Below, in pieces: positions 32,390 through 47,300 of a stretch of 64,000 bases of DNA (position 1 is the first letter of the stretch; every line of letters begins with the position of its first letter). A model generated the notes under the pieces. That model saw only the letters and a program-made list of their open reading frames with translations. It ran no database searches and was not told where the DNA came from. The DNA lies in NCBI GenBank assembly GCA_964023275.1, contig OZ029919.1, positions 13,204,254 through 13,268,253 of the forward strand. Direction: 5' to 3'. The translations under genes were made by a program, and so were the position numbers. This DNA is from Norana najaformis. Its lineage: Eukaryota > Annelida > Clitellata > Crassiclitellata > Hormogastridae.

Positions 32390-35300
32390 CTAAGACATAC
32401 ATAGTTATTGCATTCTGTCAATATTCATACACATATTGATACACATAATTCTCTATTCGTTCTTCAGTCCTCATATTTGCCAGGGTGTAAGAAAATGAAG
32501 CTGCCGGTTCCCGATTCCGTTTTAGAAACGAATTAAGAACCGGAGGATTATGTATGTTTTGATTCAAATGAAGTACTAAATTACTGGGACTTTATTTGTT
32601 AACCTTATTGTTTGTGCTTCTATATTCGTTTGCGGTCGAGTGTCAAATGCGTTTATACTCAAACCTCACGATGTGTGCTTCTGTATTGTTTACAGTCAAA
32701 CCTCAGTAATCTGCGCGCCATCGATATATTTGATTACATAGTCAACCTCATTTTATTGTGAATTGATGTCGCTAATGGCATAAACCTGTATATTGAAGCG
32801 GATAAGTTAGACTTCCTGCCCTTCCTGCTTCTTTGCCTATAAAGTTATGTAGATGTACTTGGAATTAGTTGATGACAAATTTTAACTGACTAACAGTAAA
32901 ATCTTGCTAGCCTAGCATTTAAACTACCGGTGAGTTCAGGTTCAAATAAGCGTATGGTCGTAAATTAGACGAAATACCGTTGGCCGAATGAGGGTCAGAC
33001 GCTAAGCTATTGAATGTTGTTGGACTTCTCTTTGGTTCGCCTTCAATTCAGAGATATCTCACTTAAGGACTTCTGTGGCACCAGTAACTAATGCACAAGG
33101 TCTCTACCAATGATATAAGGTTGAAGTCATTGCGCCTGCAACAAGCTCTTTCTTGTCGGCGAGACCCAGTGGGTTGTTGGAAGTTTCGTCGGAGGCTTAA
33201 AGAACAACCCAGTAAGGAGACAGCACGCGTGATGCAACTAAAGCTAAAGGTAACTTAGCTCAAGCTTTAAACTGTGCACTAGTAGATGCACATACATGTC
33301 TGACGTAAGAAACGCCTGTAAGCTGTATAAGTCTGTTGGCCTATAATTTCTGGTGCATTAGTTTCCGGTGTGGGATCCGTTGGCCTAGTCGTTTATTACC
33401 AATTTGAGATTCCGCAACGACGGTATTCTTTCGATCGCAGAGCGGAGATATCTGCAGACCAAGACTCGCTTCACGGTCTCCCTGTAATTTCAGCAAAAAC
33501 ATCCAAATCCTATTCATGTATAACGGATGAATGGACAAGGCGAGTTTCACAAATGCTTGTCCTCTTCTTCCTAATTTCGCAAACACATCGGCCTTGGTGT
33601 ATTATTGTATGTTTTGTTCTAGACCAATACACAGATTAAGTCAGGCCAGGCCATATAAAAGTAGGGATAGTGACATTTGTTCGTTTAGGGTATCACAGAT
33701 GGCACAAAGAATCCTAGGTTAAAGTCAAATTCTATGTAGAATTTAAATAAAACTTTAGGAATCTCATTGATCGCCCATGGTACAAGTGGCGCTTCAAACC
33801 CCTAAACACTTTCACAAGGGTTAACTGGTTATGCAGCAATGAAACATCAAATCGACGCGTGGTCAGTTGAAGTGGAAAGTATCTAATCGCCATATATAGG
33901 CCTATAGAGGTCACTGAAAGGACGACGGCTGAAAACAGTTACTGAAGGTTGTTGGATGGAAAATTGAAAGACCAAATTACAGCGGAGTTGCGTCGATAAT
34001 AACGTTAGAGAGCAAATCATTAACGATCATCAGTTCCGCATCCAGTTAATTCGATTGTCCCAGTCTACGTGAAAGGCGTTCGTTCACAGCCATCATCCGT
34101 GTCGCGGTTCTTAAACTTCACATCGACCACTGATTCTATTTTACAAGAGTTTTTGATTTCATTCTGGTCTTAACTTCTAATTAAGTTCCCTACGGCGCCG
34201 TTGTCTTTCAAGGCTTTCTCGGATCCACGGACCAATGATATATACTCTATAGATGGAGCGCAGCCGGCAAATAACGCTGCGCGTTGTGAAGCCACCGTCG
34301 CTACGCGACCTTGACCCACGGTTTAGACCTAGCCCACGTGTGTACAATGGGATGCCGCGTTAAACTAATGAAATGCTTTTGATTTATTCTGTTTCTTTGT
34401 CCGTATTTTTTCAAGTACAGAAAAGTAACAAATTTTCTTTGAAAGCGAGAAGAAAAAAATGCAAATTTTACTGTTTTATTTACGTTAGAAAATATTACTA
34501 GCCTACGAAGCCCTATGTATAAATGGCATTCGTAACCATTACATTTAGCAAGTGATGTGATGTACGTTTATGAATAAATACTGTATTGCTTTGGCATTGT
34601 GGCTAGACAAAATGACTGTTTGCCTGAAAATAGATATATGCTTCATTCTACCTTCACCAAACTCGTATATAACAGAGACATATCATTACTTGTCTTTAGG
34701 TAATCTTTATCAGAGCTGTAAATTGTACCATACAATACAACTAAAATTTGTTAATGCCCCCCTTACATAGTTCATAAGTGCACTTGAAGCAGGGTTATAT
34801 AAGAACAACACCGTTGCAACAAATGTCCTTTTGAATTAAGTTTTCAGGTTTGCCAAATATTTCCAGCCCAGAAATAAAAGTGTAATTTCTTTAAGCCAAC
34901 AAAAGAAATGCTGAAGAAAACAAAATCAGACAGTAGTAATCATGTCTCTGTTATTCATATAGCAGGCAGTTCTCAGCAGTTGTAAGTGCAAATATTTTTA
35001 TAGCACCTCTTTAAGAATTGTCAGAAGTGCTCCTGACCTGACAAGGCAGAACCAGAGAATTGACAAGCAGCTCAGTAGCATAAATTTTTCATCTGAATCA
35101 AAACTCCACACATGAAACTGCATTTGGGTTGCAGGATGCAAGAAAGCAAGTTCAGGTATGCAGCCACGGAGAAATATTTGTGAACCAAGGTGTTGATTAT
35201 ATACATATAACAAATCAATTTCACAAACTCTGATGAGCAATATTTATTTAAAATTCCACAAACTCAAATCATCAGTTTTTTCTAACTATAATTAAAATTT

Positions 35301-38300
35301 TTATATCAAACTCAGTTTGTTCATTAAGAAATTGTTCACACATGCAAAAATGAAAAAATAACAAAATGAGACCATTACTGAATGTGATTTATCACAACAC
35401 AAACGCCAATTGGCTGTAACATGGATGCTAAACAACTGTAATATAAATGCTAATTAATTGCAACATAGATGCTAAATAAACTGTAACATACTGCTAACCA
35501 GCTGTCACATTAACCTTACTTTGCTGCAACGTAAACTTTAATCAAGAGTAACATAAATGTTAATCTGCTGTACAATAGGTGCTAATCAACTGGAATATAA
35601 ATGTTAATCTGCTGTAACATCAGATAGTCAAATGAAGCTACAGACACAAGTAATAAAAGAAAACCAAACTCAGTACTGTATTCCTTTGGCACTGGGGTAG
35701 ACAAAATGACTATCTGCCTGGAAATAGAAGCATGCTGCATTCCACCCTCATTCTAGATGTATACAGTTCACATATCAAATTGAATCCAAAATGAAATTTG
35801 TAGTAAAACTGACAATTATGCAAGCAAAATAACTGGATCAAACAGTAACATTGTCACCAAATATTCATATCTTAAGTACTAAGTAACAGATCAGTGTATA
35901 TACCTGACACTCTACTGGCCACTAAAAATCACAGCTTTATTTAATTTGGACCGCTTGGTTTGTTCATGAATGTGTCTTGTGAAGCACTTGCCCTGGTGGT
36001 GCAGACGACAGCAAAGATATTCTTCAACAACTGTCTTCATCAGCAGAACTCGGTGATCCCTAATTGGCTCAGTCCCAGATGAATGGTCCATTAGTGCAGA
36101 AAAATGTTGCTCCCAATGAAGGATCGAAGTACACATGTCGTTAGAACAGTTTTCAGACTTGCAGCAATTACTGGTTTGTCTTGTGGACCCATCTTACTTC
36201 TGAAGTGTGACTCGCTAGCTTTGCAGAGCATTACATCATTTGAAGGTCGCAGGAGACCTCCACGGTCTTTGGTTTCCAGAAGTCCAAAACCACTAGGAAA
36301 TGGCTCATCACCACTTTTGTTCCAAAACAGGGCATCTCTACAATCGTTGCAAGCTAGACGTTTTCTTAACTTGCGAACAACGAAACCAGCAATATACACT
36401 ACCACATTTTCTACAAAGTTGGACAAAGTGCCAATTTCAATCTTTGGTCCCTAAGCAACACGGTGTTTCGCAATGGGTGATGTGCGTACCCATCGGACTG
36501 TATGTTTTTTTGGCTGCAAATGAGCTGGAAAGTTGAACAGCGTTGGTTCAGCCCCTTAAAAGAAGAACAAGAATATTGTGCAGGATCAACCAAAAAATAC
36601 TTTTAGCATTTATCTGTTACAGGTATAGATATCTGACTTATTATATCACACCATGTCACAACGTCGCAAACTTTGTCTCCTAGATTGACTTATTAAATGG
36701 ATACACCTCCAGAATTACAACCGGACCATTAATGCAAGATTTCACAAGATCTCACAGCCATCACATTGAGCTATATCGGGATGTTGTTGTAGTATTTTGG
36801 TGCAGTGTTGCGGTAGTTTATCTGAATTTTGACACTGCATAATTATTGATCGCAAGCTGGGCTGACATAATCTTAGTGCTAAAGCTTTAATGGGACTAAG
36901 TGAAAAAGCCACAAATTTCATATAGGATATTCACATATTATTAAAGTCATAGTAGACAGGCAAACCTGGTAATAGCCTCTTGCGTATGCCACTGTTGTAG
37001 AAACATCCATCTTCGAAATGAACGGAACAGATACGTGAGTAATCAGTTGGTTCCCAGTTGTCGCGGTGCACACGGACTGCCCATTTCTTTCTCGTTTTAA
37101 GATCCTTTGGAAACCTATAACAGATTGTGAAAACGTTATTCCCTTGCACCATGATTTGTTTGCTAGTAATAAATAGTCAGGCCCATGTTTGTTCCAAAAT
37201 CGTAATCGTAATCCCCAGATTTCTACAGCGCCCAACGAAAGCCATGTCACGGGGACCAGCTCATTCACAGGCGCTCAGTCAAAACAAAATCGATAGGCAA
37301 AAGGGTTCGGTTCCAGAAACAAAACATTGAAACACAAATATGGAACAAAAACACTTTCTAGAATTATTGTTTTATTTGTTCCAATAGAAAACATGACAGA
37401 CGTTGCATAAACGAGACTGGATTCCATTTCGAGGCTTATATGTTAAACAAAAGTACTAAAACACACAAATAAAATTTAAAATATATATCGCGGACGATAA
37501 AACGATAAATTTGCCAACATGCGACCGAACGACACACAGGCTTAAACGACTGTTTGCATTTCATTTCGAAGGTTACGCATTAAACAAAAGTACAAAAACA
37601 CAAAAAAATAAACAACTTACCGATGAAATGATATTCCGGCGACCTTGGTTTCGGGCATGAATAAATTGTTACATCCATATGCCACACAATTTAAAGTCGA
37701 TCGTTTCGACATTTTCACACAGCTATTCAGTCGTCTAAACGATCGGTCAAGGCCGTTTCATACGGCGGCTTCAAGCAAATGACGTCATACTCCCTCTAGA
37801 GTAAGTAGTATAACCTCTTTGCCACGGACTCACCTGCTTCTGAATACGACTGCATGCCTTCCTCTGGCTTTTGTGGACGTCACGATGACGTCATTAGTTA
37901 TACTTATGACGCATACGATGGGTGTCGGTGGGCGTCATGAGTTACATGGATACTTTCTGTATTGGGTGCTGACAATGTCGTGTCATCGAGTATATTGATA
38001 CCTACTTTATATTGGGTAATTAACACTGACAACCGTGATGCAGTATCGATGGAGTTTTAAATCATCATGACACGCAGGCATAAGCTAATAGTCCAAGCAG
38101 TTAACTCTAAAAATCCTTATTATTGTGCATTTAGATGCTACAAGCATAATTTTTTCTAGAATAAGTAGAGAAACTAATATAGAAGATAATCTGATATTGT
38201 GCCAGTTGAATATTTGGTCAGAAAATATTTTAAAAAGCACTTTTAAAATGTGCATAATTGGGCTAAGTTTGGGCTTGTTTTGACAAGTTCTGTTAACAAC

Positions 38301-41300
38301 GTGCGAGAGACGCGTATTTTTGTAATACTTTTAGGATTGTAAATACGAGTATATATGCTTATTTCTGATAAATAAATAAAAGATATTGTTTGTTAATGTA
38401 AAAATCTCTAAGAAAATGTTTTAACGGTTGACTGCAGGTTTAGAAATCAGGAATATTGAAAATTTTACTTTTATACTTTGTTTTTAGTTTTCTCTATTAT
38501 CGCACGTAACTTAGCCTATTTTTGCATCAATATCTGTGACAGATTGGTTTTAACTAATTTTATTGTAATGGCAGATGCTTTATCTAAAAGTGTTTTTGTT
38601 TGGGCAAAATGCATATTTTGTCAAAATGCATCCGAAAAGTTATTTGTCCTGCAAATTCGAAGAGGCTGGATGTTGGTTTTGGTTATGTAACATTGGCTGG
38701 TGACTTGCATGGCTTCAAAGAAATTGGCCAGCTACTCAGTCATTTGTCTGAATTTGATGAAGGTGATGGCATGGCTGCAACTTTAATAAGAAATAAAGAA
38801 TGCTGGCATAAAACCTGCAGAGATAGATTTAATCCCACTAAGCTGGAAAGGGCCAGAAAGCACTTGTATAAGGAAACTGAAGTTAATGTGGCGCAAAGTG
38901 ATATTGTAGATGACATTTCTTTTCATTCAAGCCCCACAAAATTGCAGTGCTTGACACGTTCATCTGATGTTAACTTGGACAGGTTTATGATTCTCTTTGT
39001 TTTTTTCCGTGACACGTTTACACAAGGCTCAGACAATTTTCGACAAGCTATGACTCTTGAAATTACTAAAAGAGTTCAGTCATGTGCTCGATTAATTCAT
39101 GATTATGCACTGCTTGCTTAGTTGAGTAGTGGTGACGTGGTTGCAATTGAAGCAAAATATCACCCCACTTGTTTGCTAGATCTATATCGCAAATCATCAC
39201 GTGTGGAAACATCACATGAGATTGCTGAAAGGAAAACCCAGTGTAGCATGCAAGTGGAATCTATTGCATTGCAGAAGTAATTTCTTATATTTAAGATGTT
39301 AGAGCTAGCAATGCAAGTACTCCAGTGTTTAAGTTTAGTGAAGTAACTGACATTTATATTTCTCAACTCAACTGCATATCTCCTGACCCTGATAGACAGA
39401 TACCACATGCAACTCGTTTCAAAGAGAGATTACTGTGCCATTTATCAGGTCTAACTGCTTTTAATCATGGTAGAGAAGTTTTATTGATTTATAATGTCAG
39501 GAGCAAGCCAAAAATGCTGATGCATATGCTATTCATTTAATGCACACAGCTAAACTAATTCATGGTTGTACCCCAGTCATTGCTTCATTGTTAAACATGA
39601 TTTTTGTCAGGGCCAGGTAATGCTTCATGTGATAGTAAAGTAATACTGTCTGTTTCTCAAATTAATTATGTTTAATGCAGTCAAACAAACACGTAAATGT
39701 GAACCAGGACAAACCATTTCTGTTAAGCATGTCACAAGCCAGGAAACACTTCTGCCTATTTATTTAGGTGTGAAGCTACTTTCTGTAACTCGTAAGTGCA
39801 AACTTATCGATAAATGTTTTGATCTTGGTTTGTGCATTTCATATTATCAAGTTATCCAACTTTCTTGCAAATTGGCAAACTGTGTTTGTGATTAGAAAAA
39901 ATTGACAATTAGTTTGTCCACCAGTTCTTTGCGGTAACCTTTTCACCTTTGCAGCTGCTGATAATACTGATCACAGTCCAAGCCATCTACTTCTAGATCT
40001 TCTTTTCATGGCATAGCGATATCTTTATTTCAGTTTCCAAGCCAAAACTTCAGTGGTTTGGAATGCAACGACTTCTCAATCCGTGAAGCATCCAGTAATT
40101 TATCAGATCCAACATTGCCATCTACCTACACAGAAGTGATGCAATACTGTTTTCCAGTTTCACACTGGTTAGGTGGCTCTGGCTGGGTTCAGGTCTTATT
40201 TCAAGCTGGCGCTGCAACTTCAGGCACAGCTGAATTATTCATACATGCATCTCATGTGAACCGCAGTAGGTATGCACATTCAGTTACTGCATGTGCTCTT
40301 TACATCTTACAGAAACGTGCCTATTTGGTTTCAAATGACGACTCACAACAGAATGAGATCCAGAGCTTTGCTACTTGGTGCCTGAAGAAAGTTTCAGTAT
40401 CAATCCAGTTTAAATACTAGAACAGTGTTTTAAAACTTGAATTACTGCTTCTTCGATTCATTCGGTCAATTAGGCAGGGCAATTTCTCAATGTTTGTGGA
40501 AGTTGTGCAAGATATTGTACCTCGGGTTTTTTTGCTTTGGACCATACTAATTATGCCAGATGGCGTTGGAAAAAATGTATGAGTAATTCCAGTCCATGAA
40601 GTTGCTGCATCACTTGGAGTCAACTAATCTAAATCACTACCAGTTTTTCATGCATTCACAGGTTGTGACACAGTTTCATCATTTGGAGGCAGAGGTAGAA
40701 AAACTGCTTGGGATGTCTGGACTTCTTATCCTGTTGTGACACAAGCATTTCTTAAACTGTGCAGCTTAGGTAATGATGAAATAGATGATCAAACATTTGC
40801 TGTCCTTGAACGTTTCACAGTTATTGTTTACCATAGGACCTGTGATGCAGTAGATGTGAATTCTGTTCGTAAACAATTGTTTACTAAGAAATCTCGAGCA
40901 TTTGAATCTCTTCCTCATACTAGAGATGCCCTTCATCAGCATATCAGAAGAGCTGTCCATCAGTGAGTTCATTTTTGGGGATAGTGTTGTAACAAACAAC
41001 CAGTTATACCTGATTCAGGTCAATGGGGTTGGGTTCGTGACACTGACAAGTGGGTTCCTATGTGATTGACAGTTCCTGAAGTTTCAAAGTTCTGTGCTGC
41101 TCTTACTGCAAATGCAAAAAGGTTGTCTAGTCAGCAGATGCAATTGTATAAAAGCAAACTTGCTCTGCACAGGATTGTGCCAGTGTAATTGAGAGTGTGA
41201 GCGAAATTAACTCGTATCTTTGCAGTTTTAACATTTGAGTTTTTGATTGTTGTGAGTGAATATCTGTTTGTTGCCTTTTGTCTGTTTTTTTTGGAATGCT

Positions 41301-44300
41301 AAAAGTTGTTATATAGTTATTCTTTGTTGGCATGAGAATGAGATAAGTGCAATGTTACCTGCCAAGATTTTTTAGTATTTCTTCATTTACTCTTGTTGAT
41401 TTTCCTGTTGTTCATTTACTCTGTGTGCTCCAGTCTGTTAATGCATTTATTGTTTATAAAATGTGAAATGTAAATAAAAATATAAATATATTGTTAAATA
41501 CGGCAGTTATATTAACCTTTTGGAATTACTGAGGTGACCAGGTGAGGATGTTGCTCAGCATTTGTTGAGTTTAGCTGGAATGACCCAATAACGTAAAAAA
41601 GTGGAAAAACTCGGAAAAATTTTTTTGTATTTTTTCAACTGGCACAATATTAGATTTTGTTCAGAATTTCATTCTGAACATAAAAATATAATTTTTTTGC
41701 TTGTAGCACCAAAATGCACAATTTTACGCTAACATATCTGACTATAAGAGATTCGTGTAAACTCGATTAAATATAAGAACCTAAAGAGGGAGAAACCAGC
41801 AGGGAGAACTGCATGCACTTGATCAGCTACGCCCTTAAAAGCGCTGTAAAAAGATCAGATCAGATCAACGGGCAAATAGGGTAAGTACAGACAATGAAAT
41901 ATACTGCTTTAAAGCCAATTTATGCAAGTTCTTGACAAATGCTTCAGGCTATTCCATCAATCTGAACAACTCTAGCATGGAATATGTTTGCTTGTTTCAA
42001 CAACAGTTATAAGTATGGCCTAGATTCGATCCTATTGTTCGTTTCTGATTGGACTATGGAAGAGATCGAACTGGACTGTAAAGCGACTGGATGATATATT
42101 GATTGGACAGGTCAAAGACCTGACAAGTTAAATGGAGTCTATTAGATTAGAACGCCACAGCCAAGAGTCGCATCCAGTGTCTAAAATCTGCAATGTAAGG
42201 ACATGTCCGTCGCCAGCACAATGTCAGTCACAAGACTACGAAACTCATTGTAGTCTGTAGCGTAGACCTAGAAGTTTGTAGCTTTAGCCGAGCACGGAGG
42301 ATGTAATGTGACGATACATATGGATACAGACCTGTCTGAAGAATTCCTCTATCAAGAGCTCAGTCCATCTGTGATGCAATTCCCACTTCTTAGCCGGATG
42401 ACTGATGTCAGCGCAGTGCACGATCAACGACAATGCCTTCGTCTTGTCAACGCTAGCAGACACCATAACAACAGCTAAGTCAGCGCAACAAACTGCGCTC
42501 ACATGCGCTCCAGAAAATCTTGAAAAAAATTGTTCCAATTCGACACAGAGTTTGGTTCTGAAAAGGAAACTATTAATCGCTTAATTAAATCATATTTCTT
42601 TGCGTTTCTGTCCCCATTCAACTTGGTCGTCAGATGCTGCGTCCTGCGATGCGGGGTCAACTCGTTGATCTCCTCTGCCACAAGCTGACATTCGGGCCTT
42701 CTCCTCCGTAGGACGGTCTTTCTGAAACAGTCTTCCCCCCCCCCCATTGAAATTTGCTCCGCTCCACCATTACACTTTCTCGAACATCAAAGACGTGTCT
42801 CTTTCTATCTGACTGATAACCACCGTCACAGTGCCTTTGAGAGGATCTTAACAGGCGCTAAACAAAAGTCCTGTAATAGGTAAAAGTAGAACCCTAGCGT
42901 TTGTCCTTATAAGGAAGATCACCTTCTGATAAGGAAGACCACCTTCTGATAAGGAAGACCACCTTCTGATAAGGAAGACCACCTTCTGATAAGGAAGACC
43001 ACCTTTTGATAAGGATGTCCACCGACATCAGATTCTTTACAGTATTCGGAAAGGTCTGCTCTCGCTACTTCATAGTTTGTTTTTTATCAGAGGCGTTACA
43101 CAAATTAGGATGTTTTATTATATGCCAAGATGCGGCAGTTCTAGGCTTAGAAAAGTAACAGTTGCATTGCATTAATAGTCTAAACGTCGCAAAACAACAA
43201 TTAAAAGCAATAAAGAAGTTTCGACGCACAGATTCTCTGTTGAAAAGCGTCGAGAAATGAACTGACCTTTCTCTTAAGCTGATCATGGCATTCATGTTTT
43301 TGATTTGTTGAAAATGAAAGGACATGTCCGTCGCTAGAACGATGTCAATCACAAGACTACGAAACTCCCTACAACACAACTTCCACAGATCATGATGCGT
43401 GCGAAATCCTATATGGTTACAGGCCCCGAATGCTGGCCAGTTATTAGGACAAAAGAGGTAAAGGTAACGCTTTTGTTACTTGCCCCTATGGACAATGCTG
43501 AGAAGCGTACGTAGTCCCGGAGTTGAAGGATCATTCGACTGAGGCGCAAACACGACCACAGCAGTGACAAGGCAACAGCATGAAGGTATTTTTTTATTTT
43601 TCGCATTTATTAGGCGCCAATATCTAATGACTTAGCAGCAATCGATGGCGCCGAGCAATTGGACTTGCTCGAGGCCCCTCCACAGTAACCGTCTCGGAGG
43701 AGGCCCGAACCCGTACACTCCGCGTTACAAGTCGAGCGCTCTATCCATTAACAGGTATTGGACTGAAGCAGGTATTGGAATGAAGCTGTTTCAGCGGACA
43801 TCATTCTTGTTGCTGTTATGGTTAATCCAGGGTCGCTCTAAGTCTTCAATTCTGAAAGGCAACTGAAGGCATTCGCTTGATTTGCGATGGAGAGACTTCG
43901 CCTTCTTAACAGTTGTTCAGTCGAGTTAAATCCATGCAATGCCGACAACTCCAGGTTCAGATGATCGTTCAAAGGCTAAGCCCCGGTGTAACTGACAGAC
44001 CCACACTGCATCGATGCGTAGTTAGTCTTGAGCTGCTGCACAGAAACAATTTCAATTTCGCTCTGCTTCGTCGAAAACGACTAAAGGATTGGAGTCAGTT
44101 AAAAGGTTTCCGGCCACTTTTCGTCTTTAGAGTTGCTTTGAAGAGTAGAGCTGAGCCGACGCAGCTGGTCGCAGGTCAGTCCGATTCCTCGGCTGAGTGA
44201 CATCTTCGTTCATCTGCTGTTCGCAGAGGGATAATGACTTGTCAGACCACATTAAGATTCTGGTAGACTTGGCCGCTGACGCTTTGAGTAGTAAGCGGCA

Positions 44301-47300
44301 CTCAGAATCAAACGAGATTTGACTCTTCTGACGGGGTAAACATTTTGCACCCCAGTTGGTTATTCACCCTTACACAGCACAGGGCTTTGCTGTGGTCGGG
44401 CAGTCATTGTGAAACCATCTTCCATCTGCTATTCAAACTATCCTACAGAATAGCAGTGCAGCTCACTGTCTTACGACTAAACTTCCCTCCATCGATGCCG
44501 GCATCGACTCTATGAGCAGTCATTGAAAGCGGCGCTATATAAATCCTAACAATGGCTTACAGCACATAATGCATTTTATACCTAAAGACCAACGTCTTTA
44601 ACAGGCGTATTTTTGTATGTATGTCAGAAAACAGGTCAGAGACTCAGAGTACGCAAAGTAAAGTGACAGGTAGATAGTTATTTTACCTGAAGTCGATACG
44701 AGAGTGATTGGCACAAACTGCAGGTAGGTCTTGTACCTGTATTCTTCGGTCTTTAGATTGGAGACGATGTTATATTCATCGTCCTTCAACAGTCGAAACG
44801 CCGCACTGACGTGATGATTCTCCAGCACGGCCTTGTCGTTGTAGACAAGAGCCATCTCAGAACTTTATGAAATCAAAGTCAACAGTCAACTGCATATACA
44901 ACGCTATTCACATAAGCCTCGATACAGTCATTCAATTTTACGTTGTGTCGTTTATGGGTGCAGAGAGAGACAGACAGAGAGACAGAGAAAGACAGAGACA
45001 GACAGAGAGAATAGAGAGAGAGACAGAGAGAGGGAGAGAAGGAGAGAATGTAGAAAGAGATGGAAAGAAGAGAGAGGGAGAGAAGAAGAAAGAAAGGGAT
45101 ATAGAAGAAGAGAGAGGGAGAGAGGGAGAGAGGAATCAAAAGCACAAAATAATCAATCAAGCAGTGGCACATACGAAATTATATATAACCCTAATTAGTG
45201 TGACTCTACGTATATGCAACCATGCATGAAAAACCCTCACAAAGTCGGAAAAAGCAAACCAGACTTTGATATTGAACTGGATTGGGCTGAAATTACTAAA
45301 TTAGGTTAAGACGTCATGTTTCTGTTACAAATAATGAAGAAGTTACATTTTTTAAAGATGTAGGCGGCTACTTTTGAGGAATCGCGAGTTAAAGTTAACC
45401 ATAACTTTGACTCAATCTAAGTCGCTGTTTCTAGAAATCGTTAATTTTATGAGTGGGGTTAACTGGAGGGGGTATTCGTAAGCCTCTGAGGCTGCCATCA
45501 GTAAAATCTTCTCGTTAAGAAAACTTGTAAATGACTTGTTTATCTGCATATTATCGATATAAACGACTTCAAATTATGGCCCCAAGGAACATGTTTAATT
45601 AAGTTTCTGTTGCACGGCATCATAACGAAATTAAAATTAAAATACTTAGACAGCGAAAGTCTACATAAGGACATACAGTCTGATGGCTAACACAGCAAGG
45701 AAGATAAGTGTATCCAAAGAATTCATTTGAACCATTTTATGCCTATTTGTCTTCTGAGAGCGTTTCTTACAATCACAAATAGGGTTTTCTAATGCAAGGT
45801 CACCCATAAACACACACACACACACCTACACACACATACACCTACACACACCTACACACACGCATACATATATATTTACACGATTCATAAACTTCACAAA
45901 TATATATTTAGTTATTTTATATGGGCCTCGAATTGCATAAGGTTTATGCTTATATCTATATACACTTATATAGCGCCTTTTAAGCTCTTGTCTTAAAGGC
46001 TATGAAACATGGCTATCTCACAATCTAAACAGGTGCGACTTAAGATAAGCTGTCAATTGCCTTGAGCTGCTGAAGACAGTGAAAGATTGTTCCACGACAA
46101 AGCACGATGCATATGTATGCAATGCAATACCATGCAATACAATACAATGCAGTGAAATACAACGCAACGCAACAAAATGCAATGCAATGCATAACATTCC
46201 AAAACAGTACAATACAACAGAAAATGATAAGATTCCACGCGACACTGTATCTTTAAGCTGACATGTGATCTGCTGTGTACAGGTGAATATGATTACCTGG
46301 TGTTGATGTGGAAAGTGTTAGTTGTACCCGTATGCTCAAAGTCGTGAATTAATGCAGCAACGATCGCCGCCAGAATGTCGATGTCAGTCAGCCAAACCTA
46401 CAAGCATTGCTTATTGTAGGCATCATTCATATTGCGCCATTCTATACTAATGTTCTAGAACCGAACCCGGTGTCTTTGCCAGACAAGCTATCGCTGGAAC
46501 CACCGCGCCATGCTCTAGTTCAAATGCCACAGTATGTATGAACATCAGCCAAACGGAAACCCGTCCCAAACCGAAGCACTAATTGGCTGAAGATCGGACT
46601 GAAACTGTGTGCAAGTGCTTCCTTCAGTAGACAGGTACACTCAGTGTGATTTTTGTTCATATATGTAGCCTTCTGTTGTTAGGCGTTGAGCACAAGAAAT
46701 CACTCAGTAGGCCTACTTGCATACGAAACATTTTAGCAGCACTGTCTCCTGTGACATCACAGTAAGCATATTTGACGACGAACACGATGATGCTTACAAG
46801 TATATGCTATTAGTAGCATCTGATTATAATTTTCTTTGTAAATTAATTTAGTGTGATATGGTCTGAGGCCTCAGATGTTCTGAAATGGACCAGATTGTTG
46901 CCTTGTAGAAATCTTGAGCCAGCCTTGATCTTGTGCCGATTGTCTTCTTGATATTATATACTGAATTTTGTCAGCTTGTCATAATCATCTGCACCTGACC
47001 CCACCCGACCTATGGCATAATCCTCAGAACTTAATCAGAACTGATCTGTACAGTTATGACAGAAACTTGAATGTACACAGCACTTTGAATCAACAGATTT
47101 CGGTTCATAGAACAAAGTTGGTCGAAAGAAGCGAGTCGAAAGAATTAGGTCGAAGAAAAGGGTCGAAAAACGTAGGTTGAAGAAGACGAGTCGAAAGATT
47201 TAGGTCAGAAGAATGGGTCGAAGGACATGCTTAGTCTGTTATTTGCCTACAGCTCTCTCGAACAGATCGATGTCTTAATACGTGAAAATGACGCAAAGCA

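Noticed and set aside
44867..45229. Arg/Glu-rich ORF
   Set aside because: Translation of a (GA)n/(CAGA)n tract.
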